Shown here in pieces: positions 54,868 through 63,407 of a stretch of DNA of 64,000 nucleotides. A program made the translations under genes and the position numbers. The stretch spans positions 1-64,000 of the forward strand of contig SVNW01000006.1 of the NCBI GenBank assembly GCA_015066745.1, in the 5' to 3' direction. Position 1 is the stretch's first letter; each line of letters begins with the position of its first letter. This DNA comes from Ruminococcus sp. (lineage in GTDB: Bacteria; Bacillota; Clostridia; Oscillospirales; Ruminococcaceae). The notes beneath the pieces were generated by a model. That model was not told where the DNA came from and searched no databases. It saw nothing but the letters and a program-made list of their open reading frames with translations.

Positions 54868-54900
54868 CTCATTCACGTATTGCGTATTTACGTGAATAAG
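54868..54900 (+). terminator. Hairpin after the Rpn array
   Basis: ATTCACGTA (54871-54879) / TACGTGAAT (54889-54897), extended by CCT/AGG with one mismatch. No T run follows, but it lies directly after the last Rpn stop. Confidence 0.6.
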
Positions 54901-54918
54901 GTTCTATATTGTAAAATT

Positions 54919-54962
54919 AAAACAGGCGTATCATTTCATTATGATGTAACGCCTGTTTTTTC
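54919..54962. terminator. Bidirectional terminator between the Rpn array and flagellin B
   Basis: Stem AACAGGCGT (54921-54929) / ACGCCTGTT (54949-54957) with A-rich left and T-rich right flanks. It can end transcripts from the + side (Rpn) and the - side (flagellin B). Confidence 0.9.
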
Positions 54963-55017
54963 TATTCGGCAGATTTGTCAAATGAAATCAGATATATTTT
55001 ATCAATTGTTTTTTTAA

Positions 55018-55935
55018 TTATCTTAATAAATCAAGTACATTCTGTGGTTCTACATTAGCCTGTGAAAGCATAGCCTGTGCAGCCTGTCCCATGATATTGT
55101 GCTGTGTAAGCCCTATAGCGCCCTTTGCCATATCGGTATCGGTAATTCTGCTTTCGGCTTCTGTAAGATTGGTGTGATCCGATGAAAAGTTTGTGATAGT
55201 GTAGTCGAGTCTGTTCTGCAATGCACCATAATCAGAACGTATAGAAGAAATTTCATTACAGAGTTCTCTTATATTTGAAACATTTTCAATTGCTGTATCC
55301 TGATCTGATATATTAAATGAAATCGCATCGTTATAAGGTGAAGCTTCATTTTTCTTGAACTTATCTGAATTTGTCGGAAGACCTGTAGCAGAAGCAAGAA
55401 GTTTATCTGTATGGAAGTCATAGATACGCATAGCCACTTTATCCGAACTTGTAGATGAATCGCCGATCTGTAATTTAAGTACGGAATCGGGTGCTACGTT
55501 CGGATTGCTTCTTTCACCACCGAGTAATTTTACTCCGTTGAAATTAGCCGTACTTGCCATTCTGTCAATCTCGGCACATAATTCGTCCATTTCATCCTGA
55601 AGTGCATCTCTGTCTTCGGTATCAAGTACACCGTTGGCTGCTTTTGAAGCAAGCTCGGTCATTCTGGAAGTCATCTCCTGTATTTCAGACATATACCCCT
55701 CTGTAGTCTGTACAAGATTTACACCGTCCTGATTGTTTTCATTTACTGTTTCAAGAGCTGTTATCTGTGCTCTCATTTTCTTGGAAACTGAAAGTCCTGA
55801 TGCGTCATCGGCTGCTTTGTTTATTTTAACTCCCGATGCGAGTTTTTCCATTGTTTCGGAAGATTTTTTATTGCTTTTTCTTAATGTACTTTTCGCTTCC
55901 AGTGAAGGTATATTACTTCTTATTATCATCCCCAT
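55018..55935 (-). CDS. Flagellin B (divergent, short)
   Basis: 305-aa flagellin on the minus strand with D0/D1 ends only and a small middle. Clearly older than the A/C/D set: N-terminus MGMIIRSNIPSLEAKSTLRKSNKKSSETMEKLASG and C-terminus AMLSQANVEPQNVLDLLR. The start is ATG at 55935 (minus), 8 nt after AAAGGTGG; a GTG 12 bases earlier is in frame but too close. A sigma-28-like promoter lies upstream. It may be a minor or positional subunit. Confidence 0.93.
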   Translation of the reverse strand: MGMIIRSNIPSLEAKSTLRKSNKKSSETMEKLASGVKINKAADDASGLSVSKKMRAQITALETVNENNQDGVNLVQTTEGYMSEIQEMTSRMTELASKAANGVLDTEDRDALQDEMDELCAEIDRMASTANFNGVKLLGGERSNPNVAPDSVLKLQIGDSSTSSDKVAMRIYDFHTDKLLASATGLPTNSDKFKKNEASPYNDAISFNISDQDTAIENVSNIRELCNEISSIRSDYGALQNRLDYTITNFSSDHTNLTEAESRITDTDMAKGAIGLTQHNIMGQAAQAMLSQANVEPQNVLDLLR

Positions 55936-55995
55936 GATTTTTACCACCTTTCCTAATATATAAACCGGGTTGTGATATCATAACTTATAAAAAAT

Positions 55996-56021
55996 ATATC
56001 GTCATTTTTAAGGAAAATTCA
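55996..56021 (-). promoter_or_regulatory. Sigma-28-like promoter of flagellin B
   Basis: On the minus strand: TGAA (56021-56018), 14-nt spacer, GACGATAT (56003-55996), against consensus TAAA-N14-GCCGATAT; 10 of 12 positions match. Start of transcription would be about 50 nt before the flagellin B start codon. Confidence 0.6.
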
Positions 56022-56076
56022 AGTGGCGGATTCACTATAAATTTGTTTGATGTTTTATATGACCTGTAAAACATAT

Positions 56077-56112
56077 TTAAAGCCGCAACACATTACTGCA
56101 TTGCGGCTTTAA
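56077..56112 (-). terminator. Hairpin after flagellin C
   Basis: 12-bp stem TTAAAGCCGCAA (56077-56088) / TTGCGGCTTTAA (56101-56112), directly after the conserved 3' flank of flagellin C in the minus direction. The loop and stem differ from the terminator of flagellin A. Confidence 0.8.
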
Positions 56113-56173
56113 CCCCAAACCCTATATCGTAATTATATTAAGTTCTAACGCTTAAAGTCATGATGTGAATAGC

Positions 56174-57676
56174 TTACTGGAGAAGTGAGAGCACGTTCTG
56201 AGGCTGTGAATTAGCCTGAGCAAGCATAGCCTGTGCAGCCTGAGCTATTACGTTCTTGCTTGTGTAGTTCATCATTTCTTCTGCCATGTTTGTATCACGG
56301 ATTCTGCTGTTGGAAGCTGTGATGTTTTCAGATGTTGTTGTAAGGTTGTTTACTGTGTGATCAAGTCTGTTCTGCTGAGCACCAAGTTTACCTCTCTGAT
56401 CTGAAACATAATTACTTACCTGACGGAGAGCGTCTGCAGCTGCGGAAGCTTTATTCTGATCTGAAATGTCAACAGTAATTGCATTGTCATAAGTAGAAGT
56501 AGCGTTAGCTACTGTTTCTGCCATAGCATCTGCATCAGTTTCACCAGTACCACTTGCAGTATTATTTACAAAACCTTTAATTCCACCAAGAAGTGTATCA
56601 GTATGGAAACTACCAACACTTACCTCAAGTTTATCTGCAGCTGTAGATGATTCACCAATTTGAAGTTTAATACCTTCATTATCTATAGCAGTATCTGTAG
56701 TAGATGAAAGACTAACAGTTATTGTTTGTTTAAAATAACCTTCAGTATTAGTAGTTGCGTTATATTCATCTTTCTTTAACTCAGTTGACTTTTCATCAGT
56801 ATCATCGAGTGTAGCGTAAACATCACCTTTAGAATTAGCAAATACAGTAACGGTTGTTGTTGTACCATTACCTGTTTTCAAATTGTTTTGAGCAGTTGTT
56901 AAATTATTTGTTGCTGTTGTTAAAGCAGTCACCTTAGTATTATTAGTTGGATCTGCCAATAAATCCTTTTGAGCAGTTTCTACAGCCTTTTTAGCTGTTT
57001 CTACCGCTTGAGCTAATGTATCCATTGAAGCAGTAGCGGTAGAATCTGTTTTGGCTACAGCGACCACTTCTTTGTTAATAAGTTCAGTTAATTTTGCCAC
57101 AGAATTAGCGTCTGTTACACCTGTTCCAGTAACTGCAGCAGTTACATTAGCAGCAGTTGGTGTATATTTAATGCTATAAGCAGCTTGTGAATCTACAGAA
57201 TAATGATTACCATCAGTATCACTTGTAATCTTTACAATACCATTTGAGCCAATAGAACCATCCATTAACTTTTTGCCATTGAAATTAGCTGTTGTAGCCA
57301 TTCTATCAATTTCAGCACAAAGTTCATCCATTTCATCCTGAAGTGCATCGCGATCTGTATCATCAAGTACACCATTAGCTGCTTTTTCAGAAAGTTCAAC
57401 CATTCTGTTAAGCATATCATGAGCTTCAGCCATATAACCTTCAGTTGTCTGGATAAGATTAGCACCGTCTTCACAGTTATCAGCTGCTGTATCAAGAGCC
57501 TTGATCTGATTCTTCATTTTTTCAGAAATCGAGAGACCTGAAGCGTCATCAGCTGCCTTGTTGATTCTGAAACCAGAAGCGAGTTTCTGCATAGCGTTCT
57601 GCTGTGTCTTTGAAGCCATGTTCAATGCGTTGTTGGCATTTAATCCTGCCATATTAGTTCTAACTACCATACCCAT
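56174..57676 (-). CDS. fliC: Flagellin C
   Basis: 500-aa flagellin on the minus strand. Its N-terminal 140 residues and C-terminal 100 are close to flagellin A, while the middle (about 150-380, rich in T, A, K and N) is unrelated to A. 68 bp spanning the stop codon and 3' flank (56113-56180) are identical to flagellin A (51719-51786), and the 5' region is nearly identical too. So A and C form a pair of large inverted repeats with swapped surface domains. Confidence 0.95.
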   Translation of the reverse strand: MGMVVRTNMAGLNANNALNMASKTQQNAMQKLASGFRINKAADDASGLSISEKMKNQIKALDTAADNCEDGANLIQTTEGYMAEAHDMLNRMVELSEKAANGVLDDTDRDALQDEMDELCAEIDRMATTANFNGKKLMDGSIGSNGIVKITSDTDGNHYSVDSQAAYSIKYTPTAANVTAAVTGTGVTDANSVAKLTELINKEVVAVAKTDSTATASMDTLAQAVETAKKAVETAQKDLLADPTNNTKVTALTTATNNLTTAQNNLKTGNGTTTTVTVFANSKGDVYATLDDTDEKSTELKKDEYNATTNTEGYFKQTITVSLSSTTDTAIDNEGIKLQIGESSTAADKLEVSVGSFHTDTLLGGIKGFVNNTASGTGETDADAMAETVANATSTYDNAITVDISDQNKASAAADALRQVSNYVSDQRGKLGAQQNRLDHTVNNLTTTSENITASNSRIRDTNMAEEMMNYTSKNVIAQAAQAMLAQANSQPQNVLSLLQ

Positions 57677-57706
57677 AATAATACCTCCATGTAATATAGG
57701 TTGCGT
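57645..57706 (-). repeat. 62-bp flagellin 5' block, copy C (inverted)
   Basis: Leader plus first codons, identical on the minus strand to 50090-50151 (flagellin A) and 59403-59464 (flagellin D). Forms inverted repeats with both. Confidence 0.9.
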
Positions 57707-58058
57707 TTCGTGTAAATCTCTTTCATTTCCCCATAATCCTTACACTATCTGACATTTTTTATACCCCGAAATACCAGACAAATTTGAATTTGACGAGTTT
57801 CCTTTTATTGAAAACTGTCGATTGAAAGAATTTTTACAGTGAAACTATTGTTTTAATTTAGAAACATCCTTGTTTCTTTTCCAATGATTTTTTTCTAAGC
57901 TGTTCATCCCTTTAAGAGCGGGCCCCTCAATCAAAGTTCTGAACTGACTTAGTTTGTATTTTGCTTACATCTAATATATCGGCCGTTAAACCCGATGTTA
58001 AACACTCAATTTTTCACAATAAAAAGTATTTTGTTTTGTGCATATTTTACAATAGACA
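57707..58058 (-). promoter_or_regulatory. Upstream region of flagellin C with sigma-28 promoter
   Basis: The part to about 57792 is shared with flagellin A; beyond it the sequence is unique. On the minus strand GCCGATAT (57983-57976), a perfect sigma-28 -10, lies 14 nt from TTAA (58001-57998) against consensus TAAA. Transcription from here would give a leader of nearly 300 nt. It lies between the recombinase stop and flagellin C. No gene was found in this stretch. Confidence 0.6.
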
Positions 58059-59210
58059 CTACATATTATCAAGCAATCTCGCAGAATACTGCTTTTTCTC
58101 TCTGTCGGAATGTGCGTAGATATTCATTGTAACATTTATATCCGAATGTCCGAGAAGCTCCTGAACGTCTTTGGGTGATGCGCCTGCTGAGATAAGGTTG
58201 CTTGTATACGTGTGACGGAGGGTATGAAAATGAAAACCGTCAAGGTTTTTAAAACGCTTCCTCAAAGAACGACATACTATTGAAATGGTATCAGGTGATT
58301 CAGGTCTTCCGTCATCTCTGAGACATACAAGTGAAAGCTCGGTATAATCGACAGGTACATCTATTTCTCGGTGCAGTGTTTTTAGTTCATAGTACTCTCT
58401 TCCGTTTTCGTTGATTATCTGATAGTAATTTTTATAGTCTGCGTATTTTTCATGCTGTATAAATTTTTCTGTTTTTAAAATCTCTGCAAGTGTATCACCG
58501 AAGTAAACCGTTCTTACCTTACTTCGCTTGGTTGTGCCGAGTTCTACTTTGTGACGTATATTATTGTATCGCATACTTCTGCGCACTGTCATGTATTGTT
58601 TGTCGAGATCTATGTCCTGCCATATGAGTCCGCAGACTTCACCAAGTCGCAGTCCTGTGTAGTAGGCTATCTGAAAAGGAAGTCTTGCCGGATTTTTGCG
58701 TTTTTCAAGGTAATTTATCATTTCGAGATACTGATCGTGCGTGATGACAGGGACTGTTCCGCTTATATCGGTGCGTTCGGAGAAAATATCGGGTTTTGTA
58801 TTTCTGCGATGGGTGCGAACGTATTCCATGGGGTTGAATGTGATATATTTCTTCGGGAAGACGGCAAAACGGAAAAGATTGTTGAGTACTGCGGTGTAGA
58901 TATTTAGGTATCCTGTGCTGAGACGTGAATGCTGTGTTCCTTGCGGTTTACAGAGTGTATCGATGTATTTCTGAAGAATGTCCGGTGTGATGTCTTTTAA
59001 CTGCATTTTGGCTATGGGGTGCTCTTTGATTTTTTTCATTACACCCTGATAGGACATTACTGTTCCGTTGCTTAATGTTCCGGGTTTTAGTTCTTCTTCG
59101 ATCCATAAATTGATTAATTCCTCGAATGATATGTTGTGGCTTATCTTGGGTGGTGATGGGTGAGAATAATAATTTTTGTTCTCATTTGTAGAAATTAAAC
59201 TTTCTATCAT
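58059..59210 (-). CDS. Tyrosine recombinase / integrase
   Basis: 383-aa phage/transposon-type integrase with an N-terminal SAM-like core-binding domain (about 28-120) and catalytic domain. Catalytic residues visible: Arg188 in YYTGLRLGEV, His329-x-x-Arg332 in FHTLRHT, His355 in LLGHSDINVT and Tyr365 in MNIYAH; all intact. Resembles Tn916-type integrases but no excisionase, phage or conjugation genes are near. Good Shine-Dalgarno TAAGGAG and its own promoter. It sits between two divergent flagellin genes, which suggests a role in rearranging them. Confidence 0.93.
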   Translation of the reverse strand: MIESLISTNENKNYYSHPSPPKISHNISFEELINLWIEEELKPGTLSNGTVMSYQGVMKKIKEHPIAKMQLKDITPDILQKYIDTLCKPQGTQHSRLSTGYLNIYTAVLNNLFRFAVFPKKYITFNPMEYVRTHRRNTKPDIFSERTDISGTVPVITHDQYLEMINYLEKRKNPARLPFQIAYYTGLRLGEVCGLIWQDIDLDKQYMTVRRSMRYNNIRHKVELGTTKRSKVRTVYFGDTLAEILKTEKFIQHEKYADYKNYYQIINENGREYYELKTLHREIDVPVDYTELSLVCLRDDGRPESPDTISIVCRSLRKRFKNLDGFHFHTLRHTYTSNLISAGASPKDVQELLGHSDINVTMNIYAHSDREKKQYSARLLDNM

Positions 59211-59272
59211 TTAAAACTACTCCTTACGAATGATTTCTTCCCCGATTTATCCGTATCATTGTGCATGATTAT

Positions 59273-59301
59273 ATTATAGCACTATAACTTTTACCAATCA
59301 A
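59273..59301 (-). promoter_or_regulatory. Sigma-A promoter of the recombinase
   Basis: Minus strand -35 TTGATT (59301-59296), 17-nt spacer, -10 TATAAT (59278-59273). The -35 touches the AAATTCAAATTT block that begins the flagellin D upstream region, so the two divergent transcription units are close together. Confidence 0.75.
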
Positions 59302-59433
59302 ATTCAAATTTATTGGGTATATCAGGGAATAAAAGTGATATATTCGAGATTATAGGGGTTTATAGGGAATAAGGGTTTAAATGAAAGAAAGATTATTTGT
59401 GGAACGCAACCTATATTACATGGAGGTATTATT
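59302..59433 (+). promoter_or_regulatory. Upstream region of flagellin D
   Basis: Starts with AAATTCAAATTT like flagellins A and C, then diverges and is about 15 bp longer. It rejoins them at ACGCAACC, and the last 31 bases are identical. No sigma-28 box was recognised. Confidence 0.5.
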
Positions 59434-59464
59434 ATGGGTATGGTAGTTAGAACTAATATGGCAG
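59403..59464 (+). repeat. 62-bp flagellin 5' block, copy D
   Basis: Identical to 50090-50151 (direct, flagellin A) and to the reverse complement of 57645-57706 (flagellin C). The C and D copies bracket a 1696-bp spacer holding the recombinase. Confidence 0.9.
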
Positions 59465-60483
59465 GATTGAATGCCAATAACGCATTGAATATGGCTTCTA
59501 AGACACAGCAGAATGCTATGCAGAAACTTGCTTCAGGATTCAGAATTAATAAGGCAGCTGATGATGCTTCAGGTCTTGCAATTTCTGAAAAGATGAAGAA
59601 TCAGATTAAGGCTCTTGATACAGCTACTGATAACTGTGAAGACGGTGCTAATATGATTCAGACAGCTGAAGGTTACATGGCTGAGACTCATGATATTCTT
59701 AACAGAATGACTGAACTTGCTGAAAAGGCTGCTAATGGTGTTCTTGCTGATGAAGATCGTAATGCACTTCAGGACGAAATGGATCAGCTTTGTGCTGAAA
59801 TCGATAGAATGGCTACAACAGCTAATTTTAATGGTAAGAAGTTGATGGACGGTTCTATCGGTTCTACAAATGCTGTTAAACTTTCAAGCACCACAACGGG
59901 AAATACATATTCGTATTCCGGAAATGCCGCTAGTGGTATTAAGTTACAGATCGGTGAAAGTTCTGTTGCAGCTGATAAAATACAGGTAACTATAAATAGT
60001 TTCCATACTGATAAATTGCTTGGCGGAATATCAGGATTTTCTAATAAGGTTGGTTCAGATAAATTTAGTACTGGTAGTACAGTTATACCAATTGCAACAG
60101 CTAAAACTAGAAGTAATGCAATGCTTGATCAAACAAATGTACATGGTATAACTTCTCCTTCAGCATATGCTAGTGGTATATCTGTTGATATTAGCGATCA
60201 GGATAGTGCTTCGGCAGCAGCAGATGCTATACGTCTTGTAAGTAGCTATGTTTCAGATGAAAGAGGAAGACTTGGTGCTCAGCAGAACAGACTTGATCAT
60301 ACAGTAAACAATCTTACAACTACTTCCGAAAACGTTACTGCAGCTAACAGTCGTATACGTGATACAAATATGGCTGAAGAAATGATGAATTACACAAGCA
60401 AGAATGTAATTGCACAGGCTGCACAGGCTATGCTTGCACAGGCTAATTCACAGCCTCAGAACGTTCTTTCATTACTCCAGTAG
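59434..60483 (+). CDS. fliC: Flagellin D
   Basis: 349-aa flagellin with the same D0/D1 ends as A and C but a much shorter middle (about residues 150-250, SSTTTGNTYSYSGN region). It ends AQANSQPQNVLSLLQ. Codon choice differs from A and C within the conserved ends (more T-ending codons), so D is an older paralogue despite the identical 5' block. It lies next to the glycan-modification genes. Confidence 0.95.
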   Translation: MGMVVRTNMAGLNANNALNMASKTQQNAMQKLASGFRINKAADDASGLAISEKMKNQIKALDTATDNCEDGANMIQTAEGYMAETHDILNRMTELAEKAANGVLADEDRNALQDEMDQLCAEIDRMATTANFNGKKLMDGSIGSTNAVKLSSTTTGNTYSYSGNAASGIKLQIGESSVAADKIQVTINSFHTDKLLGGISGFSNKVGSDKFSTGSTVIPIATAKTRSNAMLDQTNVHGITSPSAYASGISVDISDQDSASAAADAIRLVSSYVSDERGRLGAQQNRLDHTVNNLTTTSENVTAANSRIRDTNMAEEMMNYTSKNVIAQAAQAMLAQANSQPQNVLSLLQ

Positions 60484-60543
60484 TAATTTAATATGAGATT
60501 GAATGTCGATTTTATATAGTATGAAATAGGGTTTGGGATTATA

Positions 60544-60582
60544 GGGTTATAGTGGGTCAGACTGCTATAACCCTTTATTTTA
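60544..60582 (+). terminator. Terminator of flagellin D
   Basis: 9-bp stem GGGTTATAG (60544-60552) / CTATAACCC (60565-60573) then TTTATTTT. Confidence 0.9.
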
Positions 60583-60607
60583 ATTTTGATAAGGAGATAT
60601 GGAGATT

Positions 60608-62599
60608 ATGAAGGCAAGTATAAAACAATATAGAGATAATGATATAATACTTTCTATAGGTATGATAGTAAAAAATGAAGAAAAAGTTCTGAGAAGATGC
60701 CTTGACTCGTTAAAACCTCTTATGAAAGCGATAAAATCAGAGTTGATAATTGCTGATACAGGTTCTACAGATTCTACTGTTGAAATAGCAAAAGAATATA
60801 CAGATAACGTTTTCCATTTTGAGTGGATAAATGATTTTTCAGCAGCAAGAAATTCTACCTTAAAAAAAGCAAAAGGTCAATGGTATATGTTTATTGATGC
60901 TGATGAGTATCTGGACGAAGATATAGGGGAGATGATTCATTTTTTCAGTATTCCTGAATTGCGTTCAAAATATAAGTCGCTTCAGATAAATGTAAGAAGT
61001 TATGGTGATGAAGGAAAAACTAATTATCAGGATGGTTTGTTGACAAGATTTCAGCGTATAAGTGAACCAGATGATAATATAGAGTTTATAGGAAGCGTTC
61101 ATGAAACTATGTATACACGTTTTCCATTGGGGTATTTTTCTGTTATTTTACATCATACAGGTTATTGTTTTTCGTCAGTTAAGCAGAACTTTGATAAGAA
61201 AAACAGAAATATGGTTCTTATGAGAGAAGAATATAAGAAAAATCCAACAGATCTTAGAATGCTTAGTCATTTGATAGATGGTGGATTTTTTAATCCTGAT
61301 GAAACAGAAAAATATATTCAAGAGTCTTTGGAATTGGTAAGAAAAGATAGATTTCATATGTACAGTAATGTATTATATATGCAAGCTATAATGTTTTATG
61401 AAAATTCTAAACCGGAATATGCTTTAGAATTATGTAAAGAGTATCATCAGACTTTGCCTGACAGTGATAGATATGTTGCTACTTTATCAGTTGTTTTATC
61501 AGAAGCAAAGATATTGTCTGCATTTTCTAGATATGAAGAAGCATATGAGGCTTTAAAGAGATATATTAGATTATATAAAGATTATATTGATGAGAAGATG
61601 AACACGGATGATTCGTCAGCTCATCCTATTCTCGGAATGGCACCTCATGAATATATGCGATTTGTATATATGTCAGTATTGTGTCTGGTAAAGTTAAAAA
61701 GATTTGATGAAGCTTTTACTGCTCTTGATGGTATTGATATTACAGAACTGGAAAATGAGGAATTCAGAGAGTTTTTAGGAACTCTTAGAGAAGTGTGTAC
61801 AGAGAAAAAAGATTATTCATATCTTGCTAAATATTATATAATCATAAGCAATACTAAGTTTGAAAAAAATGATAAAGATAAGAAAGCATTATGTTTATAT
61901 ATGCTTGAAAGTGTTTATTATTCTTTAATTACAGATGTAGAACGAAAAAAATATGCGATGGATATTATTAATAACAGTGAAGGTGGAATATATCCTGAAT
62001 TAATGAGATTAGTTATATTCCAAGAAGATGTTAATTTTACAGATAATTTTAAAAAAGTAATAAATAAAATAGAAAATTGGGATGATGGATATACAGTTGC
62101 TATTTATCTTGCGATAAAGCATAAGATAGATATAAGTGATATCGTTTTAAAAATGAATACCGATTTGTTTAGAGTACAATTAGAAACAGTGGCAAGTAAC
62201 AATGATGATTTTACTGGTTATGTTTTGGAATATGGTATGCCACAAACATATACGTCAACAATAAAACAGTTTTATTGGATTGTCTCACTTTATGAAAAAG
62301 CTGCATATTACAGTTATAAATTGAATAATTCGGATAAGTATAAAATTTATAATATATTTACATCGCTACTTGGTGATTATGTAATGAATATTTATAATCC
62401 TGAGTTGCTTAATGATGATGATATTCAAGTGTTGCCGAATCTTCATAAATTTGGATTTTATATGTCTCAAGCTCAGGCATCACTTAATGCAGGTGATAGT
62501 ATCGGATATATAAGAGGAATGAAAAAAGCACTTGTAAACTGTGAATCTATGAGAGAAATAGTAGAATTTATGCTTGAGGAGTTTAAAAAAATGATATGA
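60608..62599 (+). CDS. Glycosyltransferase family 2 protein with long helical C-terminal region
   Basis: N-terminal GT-A domain (to about residue 230): SIGMIVKNEEKVLRRCLDSL, IADTGSTDSTVEIAKEYTD and the metal-binding-type FIDADEYLD. The remaining 430 residues are helical with TPR-like pairs (YALELCKEYHQTLPDS; EAYEALKRYIRLY). This layout is common among glycosyltransferases next to flagellin genes that modify flagellin or surface glycans; the sugar is unknown. Start ATG 60608 or ATG 60599; the latter is only 2 nt from AAGGAG. Confidence 0.88.
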   Translation: MKASIKQYRDNDIILSIGMIVKNEEKVLRRCLDSLKPLMKAIKSELIIADTGSTDSTVEIAKEYTDNVFHFEWINDFSAARNSTLKKAKGQWYMFIDADEYLDEDIGEMIHFFSIPELRSKYKSLQINVRSYGDEGKTNYQDGLLTRFQRISEPDDNIEFIGSVHETMYTRFPLGYFSVILHHTGYCFSSVKQNFDKKNRNMVLMREEYKKNPTDLRMLSHLIDGGFFNPDETEKYIQESLELVRKDRFHMYSNVLYMQAIMFYENSKPEYALELCKEYHQTLPDSDRYVATLSVVLSEAKILSAFSRYEEAYEALKRYIRLYKDYIDEKMNTDDSSAHPILGMAPHEYMRFVYMSVLCLVKLKRFDEAFTALDGIDITELENEEFREFLGTLREVCTEKKDYSYLAKYYIIISNTKFEKNDKDKKALCLYMLESVYYSLITDVERKKYAMDIINNSEGGIYPELMRLVIFQEDVNFTDNFKKVINKIENWDDGYTVAIYLAIKHKIDISDIVLKMNTDLFRVQLETVASNNDDFTGYVLEYGMPQTYTSTIKQFYWIVSLYEKAAYYSYKLNNSDKYKIYNIFTSLLGDYVMNIYNPELLNDDDIQVLPNLHKFGFYMSQAQASLNAGDSIGYIRGMKKALVNCESMREIVEFMLEEFKKMI

Positions 62600-62611
62600 G
62601 GAGCGAATATA

Positions 62612-63391
62612 ATGAAAGTTGTAATACTTGCCGGTGGGCTTGGCACTAGAATAAGCGAAGAAAGTCACCTGAAACCTAAGCCAATGATAGGAATAGGAGA
62701 ATATCCGATTATATGGCATATAATGAAATATTATTCTCAATTTGGGTTTAATGATTTTGTTATATGTTGCGGTTACAAAAGCTTTGTTATAAAAGAATAT
62801 TTCGCTTCTTATTATCTTTATCAATCAGATGTAATATTTGATTTTGCAGATAATAACAGAATGACACTTCATAATAACGTTGCAGAACCATGGAAAGTTA
62901 CACTTGTAGAAACAGGTACATATACACAAACAGGTGGACGTATCAAGAAAATACAGAAGTATATCGGAAACGAAGCTTTTATGCTTACTTATGGTGATGG
63001 AGTTTCAAATGTTGATCTTAATGAGCTTTTAAATTGTCATAAATCTTCCGGTGCAGTTGCAACTATGACCGCTATTCAGCCCGGAGGAAGATTTGGTGTT
63101 TTGGAGATCGAAGAAAACGGTGTGATTTCAAAGTTTGCCGAAAAATCAAAAGAAGATGGCGGTTGGATAAATGGCGGATTTATGGTGTTAGAACCTGAGA
63201 TATTTAACTATCTTGATGATGATGATCAACTGGTGTTTGAAAGAAAGCCACTTGAAAAACTAGCTAGTGAAAGTAAATTAAATGCGTATAAACATTATGG
63301 TTTCTGGCAGTGTATGGACACTATAAGAGATAAAAATTATCTTGAAAGTGTATGGGAGAGTGGGAAGGCACCGTGGAAGATATGGAAATGA
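62612..63391 (+). CDS. rfbF: Glucose-1-phosphate cytidylyltransferase
   Basis: Makes CDP-glucose from glucose-1-phosphate and CTP, the first step to CDP-linked deoxysugars such as tyvelose or abequose. MKVVILAGGLGTRISEESHLKPKPMIGIG gives the nucleotide-binding loop; TYGDGVSNVDLNELL and GGWINGGFMVLEPEIF are family-specific. 259 aa. No CDP-glucose dehydratase lies within the window. ATGAGGAG precedes the start, 12 bp after the glycosyltransferase. Confidence 0.94.
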   Translation: MKVVILAGGLGTRISEESHLKPKPMIGIGEYPIIWHIMKYYSQFGFNDFVICCGYKSFVIKEYFASYYLYQSDVIFDFADNNRMTLHNNVAEPWKVTLVETGTYTQTGGRIKKIQKYIGNEAFMLTYGDGVSNVDLNELLNCHKSSGAVATMTAIQPGGRFGVLEIEENGVISKFAEKSKEDGGWINGGFMVLEPEIFNYLDDDDQLVFERKPLEKLASESKLNAYKHYGFWQCMDTIRDKNYLESVWESGKAPWKIWK

Positions 63392-63407
63392 TGGGGGGAG
63401 AAGAGTA

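Noticed and set aside
58059..59210. Integrase as evidence of a prophage or conjugative element in the window
   Set aside because: No phage structural, replication, mobilisation or excisionase genes and no att-like tRNA site were seen around it.
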